From the NCBI GenBank assembly GCA_003214815.1, contig QCLE01000002.1, forward strand, positions 107,070 to 171,069: a DNA stretch of 64,000 nt. The letters run 5' to 3'. The notes below the pieces were generated by a model. That model was not told the origin of the DNA, did no database searches, and saw nothing but the letters and a program-made list of their open reading frames with translations. How positions within the stretch are numbered: position 1 is the stretch's first letter; each line of letters opens with the position of its first letter. This DNA is from Prochlorococcus sp. AG-412-J13 (GTDB taxonomy: Bacteria; Cyanobacteriota; Cyanobacteriia; PCC-6307; Cyanobiaceae). A program made the translations under genes and the position numbers. Shown here one piece after another: positions 41,460 through 49,694 of this stretch.

Positions 41460-42044
41460 TTAATTTAAACCTATTTCTTTTTTTAAAAAAGGCGACATAA
41501 TTTTCGCAGCTTTACCCCTACTGCCTAATTTACTAAGTTGTGATTGTGAGAGCTCTCCGTAAACACAGTTGGCTTCTTTAACCCAAAAAATAGATTCGAA
41601 TTCCCCCTTTGGGTATTTGGGGTTCTTAAGAATTTCTCCCCAGCAAATTCCAGTTGTATCCTTAACTAAGTTTCCTAAAGGATCACATAAAACCATACAA
41701 CTTATAAATCTTGCACTTCTGTATGGGCTGTCACTAAGTTCACTAATTAATTTTTTAATTTTTTCATCATTTGTTTTGGCATATCGAGCAGAATATATCC
41801 CTGGGCGACCATTTAAATAATCCACTTCAAGACCTGAATCATCAGCTAATGCCCATGTTTTTGTCTCTAAAGAAGCTGCTTTAGCTTTTAAGAAGGCATT
41901 CTCATAGTAATTAGAGCCAGTTTCTTCTACATTTAAATATTCCGGTTGTTTTACTACTCTTAAAGACAAAACATCTAACATTTCTGATATCTCAGATACC
42001 TTTCTTGGATTCCCACTAGCAATAGTAAGTACTGGAATTGTCAA
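41460..42044 (-). CDS. rdgB: Non-canonical purine NTP pyrophosphatase (RdgB/HAM1 family)
   Basis: The 194-residue enzyme hydrolyses XTP, dITP and ITP, cleaning the nucleotide pool. The N-terminal IASGNPRKVSEISEML (about 8-23), TGSNYYENAFLKAKA (about 42-56), and WALADDSGLEVDYLNGRPGIYSARYA (about 64-89) are family blocks. It sits on the minus strand inside the carboxysome locus, between csoS1D and csoS1, as in other marine picocyanobacteria. Its stop is 7 bp from the csoS1D stop. Confidence 0.94.
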   Translation of the reverse strand: MTIPVLTIASGNPRKVSEISEMLDVLSLRVVKQPEYLNVEETGSNYYENAFLKAKAASLETKTWALADDSGLEVDYLNGRPGIYSARYAKTNDEKIKKLISELSDSPYRSARFISCMVLCDPLGNLVKDTTGICWGEILKNPKYPKGEFESIFWVKEANCVYGELSQSQLSKLGSRGKAAKIMSPFLKKEIGLN

Positions 42045-42097
42045 AACAGTTAATTTATTTATTTGAGAATATTATCTTACTTCAAAGTTTGATGTGA

Positions 42098-42154
42098 TAC
42101 GGAGACAGGAAAGGTTGAACATTCCACACCTGAGTAGACAGGGCCTGCCTCGTA
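42098..42154. ncRNA. Candidate structured RNA between rdgB and csoS1
   Basis: An outer stem can form between TAC-G-GAG-A-CAGG (42098-42109) and CCTG-C-CTC-GTA (42144-42154), with one bulge and one mismatch. Inside it CCTG (42129-42132) pairs with CAGG (42139-42142) around a 6-nt loop. The 57 nt hold 30 G/C, far above the surroundings. It could be a small RNA, a riboswitch-like leader of csoS1 (plus strand) or of rdgB (minus strand). I do not match it to a known class. Confidence 0.4.
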
Positions 42155-42314
42155 CGGAAATAACTTAATGTAAATTTTTAATTAACACAACAGTATGTTT
42201 TGATGCTCTAACTAATTCTCATAAGGATTAATATATCAATAATACCAAGGGTGATAAGTTTATCTTATGAATGATAGAAAAAAGATTAATAGAGTTTTTA
42301 GGTAAAAACACTTG

Positions 42315-42329
42315 ACTTATAAGTACTTA
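42315..42329. promoter_or_regulatory. Overlapping palindromes upstream of csoS1
   Basis: ACTTATAAGT (42315-42324) and TAAGTACTTA (42320-42329) are both perfect palindromes, with ACTTA repeated at 10-bp spacing. They lie about 50-65 bp before the csoS1 start, overlapping a TTGACT hexamer (42312-42317). The layout fits a protein-binding site next to the carboxysome promoter. The binding factor is unknown. Confidence 0.35.
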
Positions 42330-42379
42330 ATGGACCATTCTTGCAAACGAACATTCCACATTTAGTAATTTAGTAGGCA

Positions 42380-42691
42380 ATGGCTACAGAAACAATGGGT
42401 ATCGCTCTCGGCATGATCGAGACACGCGGACTTGTACCTGCAATTGAAGCAGCAGACGCAATGACCAAGGCAGCAGAAGTTCGTCTTATTGGTCGTGAAT
42501 TCGTAGGTGGCGGTTATGTCACGGTATTAGTTAGAGGCGAAACAGGAGCAGTTAACGCAGCTGTTAGAGCTGGTGCTGATGCTTGTGAAAGAGTTGGTGA
42601 CGGATTAGTCGCAGCTCACATTATTGCTCGTCCTCATAGAGAAGTTGAACCTGCTCTTGGAAACGGTGAATTTCTTGGTCAAAAGGACTAA
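42380..42691 (+). CDS. csoS1: Carboxysome hexameric shell protein CsoS1
   Basis: CsoS1 (103 residues) is a single BMC domain and the main facet protein of the carboxysome shell. The start MATETMGIALGMIETRGLVPAIEAADAMTKAA is cut short here as MATETMGIALGMIETRGL; the pore loop is in REFVGGGYVTVLV (about 39-51), followed by GAVNAAVRAGADAC. The codon use looks more GC-rich and biased than in neighbours, consistent with high expression. It heads the csoS1-cbbLS-csoS2-csoS3-csoS4AB operon. Confidence 0.97.
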   Translation: MATETMGIALGMIETRGLVPAIEAADAMTKAAEVRLIGREFVGGGYVTVLVRGETGAVNAAVRAGADACERVGDGLVAAHIIARPHREVEPALGNGEFLGQKD

Positions 42692-42760
42692 TTAACTAAA
42701 GCAAGATTTATATATTTTGCACAATAATTATTTTCCCTACACAGACCTAAATTTATCCTT

Positions 42761-44176
42761 ATGAGTAAGAAGTATGATGCAGGGGTAAAGGAGTACAGAG
42801 ATACCTACTGGACTCCAGAATATGTACCCCTAGACACCGATTTACTAGCCTGTTTTAAATGTACAGGTCAAGAAGGTGTTCCAAGAGAAGAAGTTGCAGC
42901 GGCTGTTGCGGCTGAATCTTCAACAGGTACTTGGTCAACAGTTTGGTCCGAGTTACTTACAGACCTAGAATTTTATAAAGGACGTTGTTATAGAATAGAA
43001 GACGTTCCTGGAGATCCTGAAGCTTTTTATGCTTTTATCGCATATCCTTTAGATCTTTTCGAAGAAGGTTCAATTACAAACGTATTAACATCTCTTGTTG
43101 GAAACGTTTTTGGATTTAAAGCTCTAAGACACTTACGTCTAGAAGATATTAGATTCCCAATTGCTTTCATTAAAACTTGCGGTGGTCCACCAAACGGAAT
43201 CGTAGTTGAAAGAGATCGTTTAAACAAATACGGAAGACCTCTTCTTGGTTGTACCATTAAACCTAAATTAGGTTTGTCTGGTAAAAACTATGGTCGAGTT
43301 GTATATGAGTGTCTTAGAGGTGGTCTTGATTTAACTAAGGATGATGAGAATATTAACTCTCAACCATTCCAACGTTGGAGAGAGAGATTTGAGTTTGTTG
43401 CAGAGGCTGTTAAGCTTGCTCAACAAGAGACTGGAGAAGTTAAAGGTCACTATCTAAACTGTACTGCTAACACTCCGGAAGAACTCTATGAAAGAGCTGA
43501 ATTTGCAAAAGAGCTAGATATGCCAATCATCATGCATGATTATATAACTGGTGGTTTTACTGCAAATACTGGATTGGCTAACTGGTGTCGTAAAAATGGC
43601 ATGCTTCTGCATATACATAGAGCTATGCATGCTGTTATTGATAGACATCCAAAGCATGGTATCCATTTCAGAGTTCTAGCAAAATGTTTGAGGCTCTCCG
43701 GAGGAGACCAATTACATACTGGAACTGTTGTTGGAAAACTTGAAGGTGATCGTCAAACAACTCTTGGTTATATTGACAACTTAAGAGAGTCATTTGTTCC
43801 TGAAGACAGATCAAGAGGTAACTTCTTTGATCAAGATTGGGGTTCAATGCCTGGAGTATTTGCAGTCGCATCAGGTGGTATTCACGTTTGGCATATGCCT
43901 GCACTTTTAGCAATTTTTGGAGATGATTCTTGTCTTCAGTTCGGTGGAGGAACACATGGTCATCCATGGGGTTCAGCTGCTGGAGCTGCAGCTAACAGAG
44001 TCGCTTTAGAAGCTTGTGTAAAAGCACGTAATGCTGGTCGCGAAATCGAAAAAGAGAGTAGAGACATTCTTATGGAAGCTGCTAAGCATAGTCCTGAATT
44101 AGCTATTGCTCTTGAAACTTGGAAGGAAATCAAGTTTGAATTTGATACTGTCGACAAGCTTGACGTTCAAGGTTAA
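42761..44176 (+). CDS. cbbL: Ribulose-bisphosphate carboxylase large subunit (form IA)
   Basis: RbcL/CbbL (471 residues) fixes CO2 onto RuBP in the carboxysome. Active-site marks are present: [17 protein letters not shown] (catalytic Lys, about 166-182), [11 protein letters not shown] (carbamylated Lys, near 190-200), [16 protein letters not shown] (loop 6 Lys, about 327-333) and [10 protein letters not shown]. The proteobacterial-like form IA start [17 protein letters not shown] and the adjacent cso genes confirm the alpha-cyanobacterial type. The coding strand is also rich in preferred codons. It begins 69 bp after csoS1. Confidence 0.98.
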
Positions 44177-44189
44177 ACCAGATTCAAAA

Positions 44190-44214
44190 TTGAGGAGATT
44201 CTTTTTCTCCTCAA
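44190..44214 (+). promoter_or_regulatory. Hairpin between cbbL and cbbS
   Basis: TTGAGGAGA (44190-44198) and TCTCCTCAA (44206-44214) are exact complements around a 7-nt loop. It lies in the 93-bp cbbL-cbbS gap. Only a short pyrimidine run follows, so it is more likely an RNA-processing or stabilising stem than a strong terminator. Confidence 0.55.
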
Positions 44215-44269
44215 ACTTTCTATAAATTTCGTTTTATAACGATTACTTTCATTCACATTTAGATTAATT

Positions 44270-44611
44270 ATGCCTTTCCAGAGCACAGTAGGCGACTATC
44301 AAACAGTTGCAACCCTGGAAACATTCGGTTTCTTACCACCGATGACCCAGGAAGAAATATACGATCAAATTGCATACATAATTGCTCAAGGTTGGAGTCC
44401 TGTTATTGAGCATGTTCACCCTAGCGGAAGTATGCAAACTTATTGGTCTTATTGGAAGCTCCCATTCTTTGGGGAAAAAGATCTTAACTTGGTTGTAAGT
44501 GAATTAGAGGCATGTCATAGAGCATACCCTGATCACCATGTAAGAATCATCGGCTACGATGCATACACTCAAAGCCAAGGGACAGCTTTTGTAGTTTTCC
44601 AAGGACGTTAA
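44270..44611 (+). CDS. cbbS: Ribulose-bisphosphate carboxylase small subunit (form IA)
   Basis: The small subunit (113 residues) caps the L8 core of Rubisco. The start MPFQSTVGDYQTVATLETFGFLPPM is cut here as MPFQSTVGDYQTVA; EEIYDQIAYIIAQGWSP and the terminal VVFQGR are typical of the family. It follows cbbL by 93 bp with a hairpin between. A terminator-like stem follows, before csoS2. Confidence 0.98.
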   Translation: MPFQSTVGDYQTVATLETFGFLPPMTQEEIYDQIAYIIAQGWSPVIEHVHPSGSMQTYWSYWKLPFFGEKDLNLVVSELEACHRAYPDHHVRIIGYDAYTQSQGTAFVVFQGR

Positions 44612-44634
44612 ATCTACTTTATGTAGTAAATATC

Positions 44635-44670
44635 TTTCTCCAAAAAAAATATTTTTGGAGAAATTTTTTT
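44635..44670 (+). terminator. Terminator-like hairpin between cbbS and csoS2
   Basis: TTTCTCCAAAAA and its complement TTTTTGGAGAAA form a stem around a short AT loop, immediately followed by TTTTTTT (to about 44670). This is a standard intrinsic-terminator shape, although the stem is AT-rich. It lies about 40 bp upstream of csoS2, so it probably attenuates read-through, lowering csoS2-csoS4 relative to Rubisco and shell mRNA. Confidence 0.65.
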
Positions 44671-44706
44671 AAAAGAGTTTTTTAAAGAGTTTTAAATTTG
44701 AAGATT

Positions 44707-47004
44707 ATGTCAAAAAAAACCAGTAGAGAGATTGCACTAGAAAGAAGAAAGGCGATGAGTGATAGCGGTAAAAAAGCTGCTGCTTATTCTTCAACTACTC
44801 AAGATAGAGTTCGATCTTCTCAAGATATACAGAATTCTGGGATTCAGTCTTCTCCTAACACTCAAAATATTACTAAACCAGCAATAAAACATATTCCAAA
44901 AACTAAGGTAACTAGAAAGTCTTCTTCAACAACTTTATCTAGTAAAGAATTAGTTATAAAGAGAAGAAAAGCAATGTCTACTCATGGCAAGTCAGCTATA
45001 AATTCGTCTGATAGAACTCGTACTGACATTAAAAAAGAAACTCCTGTAAATGAAGTTAATCCAACTGCAAGTAAAAATCATGAAGTTCAAAATTCAAACA
45101 ATATAGAAACTAAAACATACAAAACAAACGTTAAAAGAAGAATTAATCAGAAGAAAAAGCCTATTACTAATACGAGTAGAGATATTGTTTTAGCTAGAAG
45201 AGAAGCTCAGTCTAAGCATGGTAAATCAGCATCAAAACAAAATACTAGTGCAGCTTCTTTAGCTAGAAGGGGAGACCCAGATTTAAGTAGTAGAGAAATT
45301 TCTCAGAGAGTAAGAGAGCTAAGAAGTAAAACTGGCGCCACAGGTAATAAAGGTAATGGTAAATGTAGACCTTGTGGTCCAAATAAAAATGGAGCTAAAC
45401 AAAATATTGCTGATGCTAGTTGGAAAGTTGGTAAAAGTGAAACTGATTCAGGTCAAATAGTTACTGGAACACAAGCCAATAGATCTGTAAAAACTACAGG
45501 TAATGAAGCAAGTACATGCAGAACAGTTACTGGTACCCAATATATGGGTGCAGAAGTAATTGATCAATTTTGTCAAGATAAACCAAATTATAAACAACCA
45601 CTTAGATCTACGGTTACTTCAACAACATCAGGGAATAAAGTCACAGGTAATGAAGTTGGTAGATCTGAGAAGGTTACAGGGGATGAACCAGGAACTTGTA
45701 AACATCTTACAGGTACTGAATATATATCAGCTAATCAATCCAAGAAGTATTGTGGTGATGTCCCCAAAAATCCTTCAAAGGTTAAATATAGTAATACAAT
45801 TGACGGATTAAAAGTATCTGGATCACTTCCCGGTAGATCAACCCTAGTCACTGGAGATGAATCAGGTTCTGGACATCAATTAACAGGAGATCAATATCTT
45901 GGCTCTGAGCCAAATCCAAAAGGTCAAGCATTTGAAAAAGTAGGAAGTTACAACACTCTTAATGGGAATAATGTAACTGGCACAGGGGTAGGCAGATCAG
46001 ACAATATGACAGGTAATGAGCATGGTAGTTGTAAGAATGTAACTGGTGATGAGTACATAGGATCTCAACAATATGAGAAGTTTTGCGGTTCAAAACCAAA
46101 ACCAGAAGCTAGGAAAGTAGGTTTAAGCCTTTCTTCAAAGTCCAATTTGATAAGTGGTACTATGACAGGAAGATCAAAAAGCGTAACTGGAGATGAACCA
46201 GGTTCCTGCAAAGTATTAACAGGAACACCATATGCTGGTTTAGATCAGATTAATGAAAATTGTAATACTGAAATTTCTGAAGATATGAAATTCCGAGCAA
46301 AAGTTAATTCTGGAAATAATTCAAATGCAAGACTTACAGGCCAGCAACCAGGTATTGGCGGAGTAATGACAGGCGCTAAGAAAGGTGCTTGTAAGAACTT
46401 AACAGGAACTCCTTATGTTGGTGGTGATCAGTTCTCAAAAGCTTGTAATAATCCTCCCCATGATAATGCTTATGCTAATCAGGAAAAGTCAGAAGGTAAT
46501 TCTTGGAAAGAATTCTCGGTTAATTCACCATCAAGAGATAAATATTCTGAAAAAAAGACTCAGGGTGTTACAGGTAATCAATATGAGAATGGTTCAAAGA
46601 TAACAGGACCTTTTGACATGGCAGTAGACAAAGTCACTGGAACTGAAAAATTTAGATTTGAACCGAATAAAAATATTACTTATAAACAAAAAATGCAAAT
46701 TGAAGAGGCTGATCGTGCTGCAAAGACACCAGAAAAAAGAGTTGCATCTAGGATTACTGGTGAAGGACAATCAGTGGGAAACGTAACCGGTGATGATTGG
46801 GATCGCGGTGATAAGGTAACAGGAACAGAGGGAGCTTCTTCTAGAAAGAGAAATCCATCTAGAGCGGGATTCATGAGCGCAATGCCTCCTATGGATGTTA
46901 AGAGAAATGAGGAAACAGAAAAACCAGATTTCTTGATAACTGGATCTAGTGGTAATACTCGTGAAGGACAACTTGTTACCTTTTCAGGTGGTGCAAGAGG
47001 TTAA
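44707..47004 (+). CDS. csoS2: Carboxysome assembly scaffold CsoS2
   Basis: CsoS2 (765 residues from ATG 44707; a TTG 9 bp earlier is in frame but less likely) is an intrinsically disordered linker between Rubisco and shell. It has four N-terminal basic repeats of the REIALERRKAMS...GK type (about 4-22, 79-97, 158-177, 195-210), which bind Rubisco in known systems. Six middle repeats with VTGxx and paired Cys (about 239-585) and a C-terminal region ending FSGGARG bind the shell. The third middle repeat lacks both cysteines. csoS3 follows after 7 bp. Confidence 0.95.
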   Translation: MSKKTSREIALERRKAMSDSGKKAAAYSSTTQDRVRSSQDIQNSGIQSSPNTQNITKPAIKHIPKTKVTRKSSSTTLSSKELVIKRRKAMSTHGKSAINSSDRTRTDIKKETPVNEVNPTASKNHEVQNSNNIETKTYKTNVKRRINQKKKPITNTSRDIVLARREAQSKHGKSASKQNTSAASLARRGDPDLSSREISQRVRELRSKTGATGNKGNGKCRPCGPNKNGAKQNIADASWKVGKSETDSGQIVTGTQANRSVKTTGNEASTCRTVTGTQYMGAEVIDQFCQDKPNYKQPLRSTVTSTTSGNKVTGNEVGRSEKVTGDEPGTCKHLTGTEYISANQSKKYCGDVPKNPSKVKYSNTIDGLKVSGSLPGRSTLVTGDESGSGHQLTGDQYLGSEPNPKGQAFEKVGSYNTLNGNNVTGTGVGRSDNMTGNEHGSCKNVTGDEYIGSQQYEKFCGSKPKPEARKVGLSLSSKSNLISGTMTGRSKSVTGDEPGSCKVLTGTPYAGLDQINENCNTEISEDMKFRAKVNSGNNSNARLTGQQPGIGGVMTGAKKGACKNLTGTPYVGGDQFSKACNNPPHDNAYANQEKSEGNSWKEFSVNSPSRDKYSEKKTQGVTGNQYENGSKITGPFDMAVDKVTGTEKFRFEPNKNITYKQKMQIEEADRAAKTPEKRVASRITGEGQSVGNVTGDDWDRGDKVTGTEGASSRKRNPSRAGFMSAMPPMDVKRNEETEKPDFLITGSSGNTREGQLVTFSGGARG

Positions 47005-47011
47005 GTAAATA

Positions 47012-48541
47012 ATGCCTTTACGAGGACTGGCTAAAGCCAAGAACTTCACATTGGGGCCAACAGCTCCAATGAAAACTTTTACGGAAAATATTCATATACA
47101 GACTAAAGAATCAAATGATAAAAGAAATCCTAGAAAGTCGCATAAGTTAACTAATAATATCCAAAATGAAAAACTTTTTAGGTATGAAAGCAAAATAAAA
47201 ACTGATTTTGACGAAATTGTTCCAACTCTTAAGGAAATTGCACGAATTCAACATCATGAAGATTTTATAAATAAATCTCAGACAATAACAAGAAAAAATT
47301 TGGGAATAGATTTACCCCTTCATGTATTAGATAAATCTTGGGTTAAACCTCTTGATATGAGATCTTTATATGCATGGTGTGCTTTCAAACAGCATGAGAA
47401 ACTTAGTGACAATTTTTTTAATAATGATCCTCTTGAAGGTGCTGCTGGAAGTAGAGGTGCGGAAGACTTTGAAAGATTTCTTTTAGATTGTGGAATACAT
47501 TTACTTGATATAACTCCTTGTTCAGATGGAAGATTAGCTCATTCAGTAGCATATGTAATGAGAATACCTTTTAGTTCAGTAAGAAGAAGATCCCACGCTG
47601 GAGCACTGTTTGATATTGAAAATACAGTAAATAGATGGGTAAAAACTGAACATAAAAGATATAGAGAGAATATTCCTAATGAATCTCATGAAGATACGAG
47701 GTACTTAAAAGTTGTAACTTATCATTTTAGTTCTGTAGATCCTTTGCATCAGGGATGCGCAGCTCATGGGAGTAACGACGAGTTAGCTGCAGAAGAAGGT
47801 AGAAATAAACTATATGCTTTCAAAGAGGCTGTAGAGAACAGTTTTTGCTGCGGAGCTTCTGTGGATTTAATGTTAATTGGACTTGATACAGACACTGATT
47901 CATTAAAAATACATTTACCAACAAGCGATGGCGGTATAGATTTAGAAAAAACTGTTTCTACTTTAGAAATTTACAATTCAACAATAAACTTTTCAGAAGA
48001 GGATGCAGAGAGAGAAATTTGCCAGATAATTTCTAATCAATCTTCAAAAGATAAACTCCATGGAATAGAGAAATTTATCTATAAATTAATTGTTAATAAT
48101 ATTTCTCAAATTGATTATGTAAAGAATTTTTATAATGGATCTTATAAAGATATCGGGCATGCAGAGAGGTTTATAGGAGTTGGTATAGGTTTCAAAGAAG
48201 TACATCTCAGAAATTTAACTTATTTTTCTCATTTAGATACCGTCGAAGAAGGGGCGCCTGATTTAGATGTAGGAGTAAAGATTTTTACTGGATTAAATGT
48301 TTCTCAAGATCTACCTATCCCGGTAGTAATAAGATTTGATTACTCTGGTAAAGTGCCTGGTGCAAAAGAGAGGGCAATAAAAGATTGTGAGAGAGTTAAT
48401 AATGCGATATCAATTAGATATAAAAATTTAGTTGATCAAGGTTTGTTACATACTTGCTCTACTATTAGAGATAGGGACAAAACTCATTCCGCCCAAATTA
48501 TTGGAATGTCTTTAGATAAAAAAACAGAGGAGGCTCATTAG
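47012..48541 (+). CDS. csoS3: Carboxysomal carbonic anhydrase CsoSCA (CsoS3)
   Basis: CsoSCA (509 residues) dehydrates bicarbonate to CO2 inside the carboxysome and belongs to a beta-class-related fold. The zinc-site motifs are DITPCSDGRLAHSVAY (first Cys), TYHFSSVDP (His), and HQGCAAHGSND (second Cys), plus an N-terminal extension with basic residues that bind Rubisco in related systems. It starts 7 bp after csoS2 and ends 2 bp before csoS4A, whose Shine-Dalgarno lies in the last codons of this gene. Confidence 0.95.
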   Translation: MPLRGLAKAKNFTLGPTAPMKTFTENIHIQTKESNDKRNPRKSHKLTNNIQNEKLFRYESKIKTDFDEIVPTLKEIARIQHHEDFINKSQTITRKNLGIDLPLHVLDKSWVKPLDMRSLYAWCAFKQHEKLSDNFFNNDPLEGAAGSRGAEDFERFLLDCGIHLLDITPCSDGRLAHSVAYVMRIPFSSVRRRSHAGALFDIENTVNRWVKTEHKRYRENIPNESHEDTRYLKVVTYHFSSVDPLHQGCAAHGSNDELAAEEGRNKLYAFKEAVENSFCCGASVDLMLIGLDTDTDSLKIHLPTSDGGIDLEKTVSTLEIYNSTINFSEEDAEREICQIISNQSSKDKLHGIEKFIYKLIVNNISQIDYVKNFYNGSYKDIGHAERFIGVGIGFKEVHLRNLTYFSHLDTVEEGAPDLDVGVKIFTGLNVSQDLPIPVVIRFDYSGKVPGAKERAIKDCERVNNAISIRYKNLVDQGLLHTCSTIRDRDKTHSAQIIGMSLDKKTEEAH

Positions 48542-48543
48542 TT

Positions 48544-48795
48544 ATGTTAATTTGTAAGGTTGTAAAACCACTTGTTTCTACCAATAGGATTCCTGGTTTT
48601 GAACATAAACATCTGCAGGTTGTTTTGGATGGCTCTTCAAATAAGGTTGCTGTAGATGCTGTTGGTTGTAAGCCAGGAGATTGGGTCATTTGTGTTGGGA
48701 GTTCTGCGGCTAGAGAAGCAGCGGGAAGCAAATCTTATCCAAGCGATTTAACGATTGTTGGAATTATTGATCATTGGGATCCTCACAAGTCATAA
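48544..48795 (+). CDS. csoS4A: Carboxysome vertex protein CsoS4A
   Basis: CsoS4A (83 residues) is a BMC-P pentamer that closes shell vertices. LICKVVKPLVSTNRIPGFEH and ALDAVGCKPGDWVICVGSSAAR-type blocks are visible (read here as VAVDAVGCKPGDWVICVGSS). An AGGAGG sequence at 48528-48533 lies 10 nt before the ATG, overlapping the csoS3 3' end. It is followed 18 bp later by its paralogue csoS4B. Confidence 0.96.
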   Translation: MLICKVVKPLVSTNRIPGFEHKHLQVVLDGSSNKVAVDAVGCKPGDWVICVGSSAAREAAGSKSYPSDLTIVGIIDHWDPHKS

Positions 48796-48813
48796 AAAAG
48801 GAGGATAGAAATT

Positions 48814-49062
48814 GTGGAAATTATGAAGGTATTAGGAAAGTTGGTATGTACTCAAAGAGTTGCTGGCTTAGGTCATATGAATTTACGAATTTTAGAAAAT
48901 AATAAAGGAAAGAAATTAGTTGCTGTTGATCCTGTTGGCGCTAGAGAAGGTAACTGGGTTTTTACTGCTAGTGGCTCTGCCGCTAGATTTGCTTGCCCTA
49001 ATCCAGAAGTGCAAACCGATTTAACAATTGGCGGTATTATTGATTATTGGGAGAGTGACTAA
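48814..49062 (+). CDS. csoS4B: Carboxysome vertex protein CsoS4B
   Basis: CsoS4B (82 residues) is the second pentameric vertex protein, with VLGKLVCTQRVAGLGHMNL, VAVDPVGAREGNWVFTASGSAARFA and TIGGIIDYW segments. The GTG start at 48814 is supported by AAGGAGG about 8 nt upstream; a later ATG at 48823 is too far from it. It is the last shell gene of the operon, before the acRAF-like gene. Confidence 0.95.
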   Translation: MEIMKVLGKLVCTQRVAGLGHMNLRILENNKGKKLVAVDPVGAREGNWVFTASGSAARFACPNPEVQTDLTIGGIIDYWESD

Positions 49063-49135
49063 AAATTTTAACTTCAAAAATTTATTGAGAAACTTTGTTG
49101 AAGGTATAGTGTAATTAGTCTTTAATAAGAATTTA

Positions 49136-49375
49136 ATGTGGAATGAAAGAGAATCACCTTTGAGGATTGAAAAAAGATTTGAATTTGAGGAGTACTCAAA
49201 AATTAGTAAATTCATGGAGAAAATTGATAAATTGTGTAAAGAAAAGGATATCTATCCAAATATCAGCTTCGGTAAGAATTTTGTAAGTCTTTCAATATTT
49301 TTAGATAATAAAGAAATATCAGATGAGGAAAAAAACTTTTCAAAGGATATTGATAAATTTTATTTAGAAGATTAG
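49136..49375 (+). CDS. acRAF-like (pterin-dehydratase-like) Rubisco assembly factor
   Basis: The 79-residue protein resembles the pterin-4a-carbinolamine dehydratase-like protein (acRAF/PCDL) of alpha-carboxysome loci, a Rubisco assembly chaperone in studied systems. It has RIEKRFEFEEYSKISKFMEKI, then CKEKDIYPNISFGKNFVSLSI, as in that family. The true dehydratase His residues are not obvious. It lies 73 bp after csoS4B on the same strand and probably belongs to the same locus. The call is based on size, place and general sequence. Confidence 0.72.
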   Translation: MWNERESPLRIEKRFEFEEYSKISKFMEKIDKLCKEKDIYPNISFGKNFVSLSIFLDNKEISDEEKNFSKDIDKFYLED

Positions 49376-49381
49376 TTCTTT

Positions 49382-49609
49382 TTAATAATTATTTGGCTTT
49401 GCAATGTCTCTTTTGATTAAAGCCATTAAATATGTGGGGGCTTTATATCTACCAGGTAGACATCTATTTAAGGTTTCAAGATGCCCCCAACAAACTGTCT
49501 TTTCTATATCTTTAACTGAGTTACCTTTTAGAATTAATAGTCTAAGAGCTTTGCAAAATAAAGGATAACCTGCTTCTAGTTCATCTATATTAAGCTTTGC
49601 TGCTGACAT
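49382..49609 (-). CDS. DUF3136-type small conserved cyanobacterial protein
   Basis: The 75-residue product contains the pattern KLNIDELEAGYPLFCKALR, then TVCWGHLETLNRCLPGRYKAP, which I recognise as the cyanobacterial DUF3136 family. It has no membrane segment. It is convergent with the acRAF-like gene (6-bp gap). Function unknown. Confidence 0.8.
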   Translation of the reverse strand: MSAAKLNIDELEAGYPLFCKALRLLILKGNSVKDIEKTVCWGHLETLNRCLPGRYKAPTYLMALIKRDIAKPNNY

Positions 49610-49694
49610 AGATCAAAGATTAATTATCAACTAATAATCTATACAACTATGGTGCAGATTTGGATCATATTTCAAATTTCTCAATAATTAGATA

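Larger units (their letters stand above)
42045..42379. other. 335-bp intergenic region between rdgB and csoS1
   Basis: The region separates divergent rdgB and csoS1 and must hold both promoters. Its first half contains a GC-rich foldable segment (42098-42154, about 53% GC by count, against an AT-rich background). Its second half holds AT-rich repeats, including overlapping palindromes at 42315-42329 and a GATAAGTTTATC palindrome near 42252-42263. No protein-coding frame is seen. Confidence 0.7.

Noticed and set aside
42098..42154. Assignment of the structured element to tmRNA, SRP RNA, RNase P RNA or 5S rRNA
   Set aside because: The core motifs of these RNAs (tmRNA acceptor half, SRP GGAAG tetraloop region, RNase P GAGGAAAGUC, 5S loops) are not found in it.
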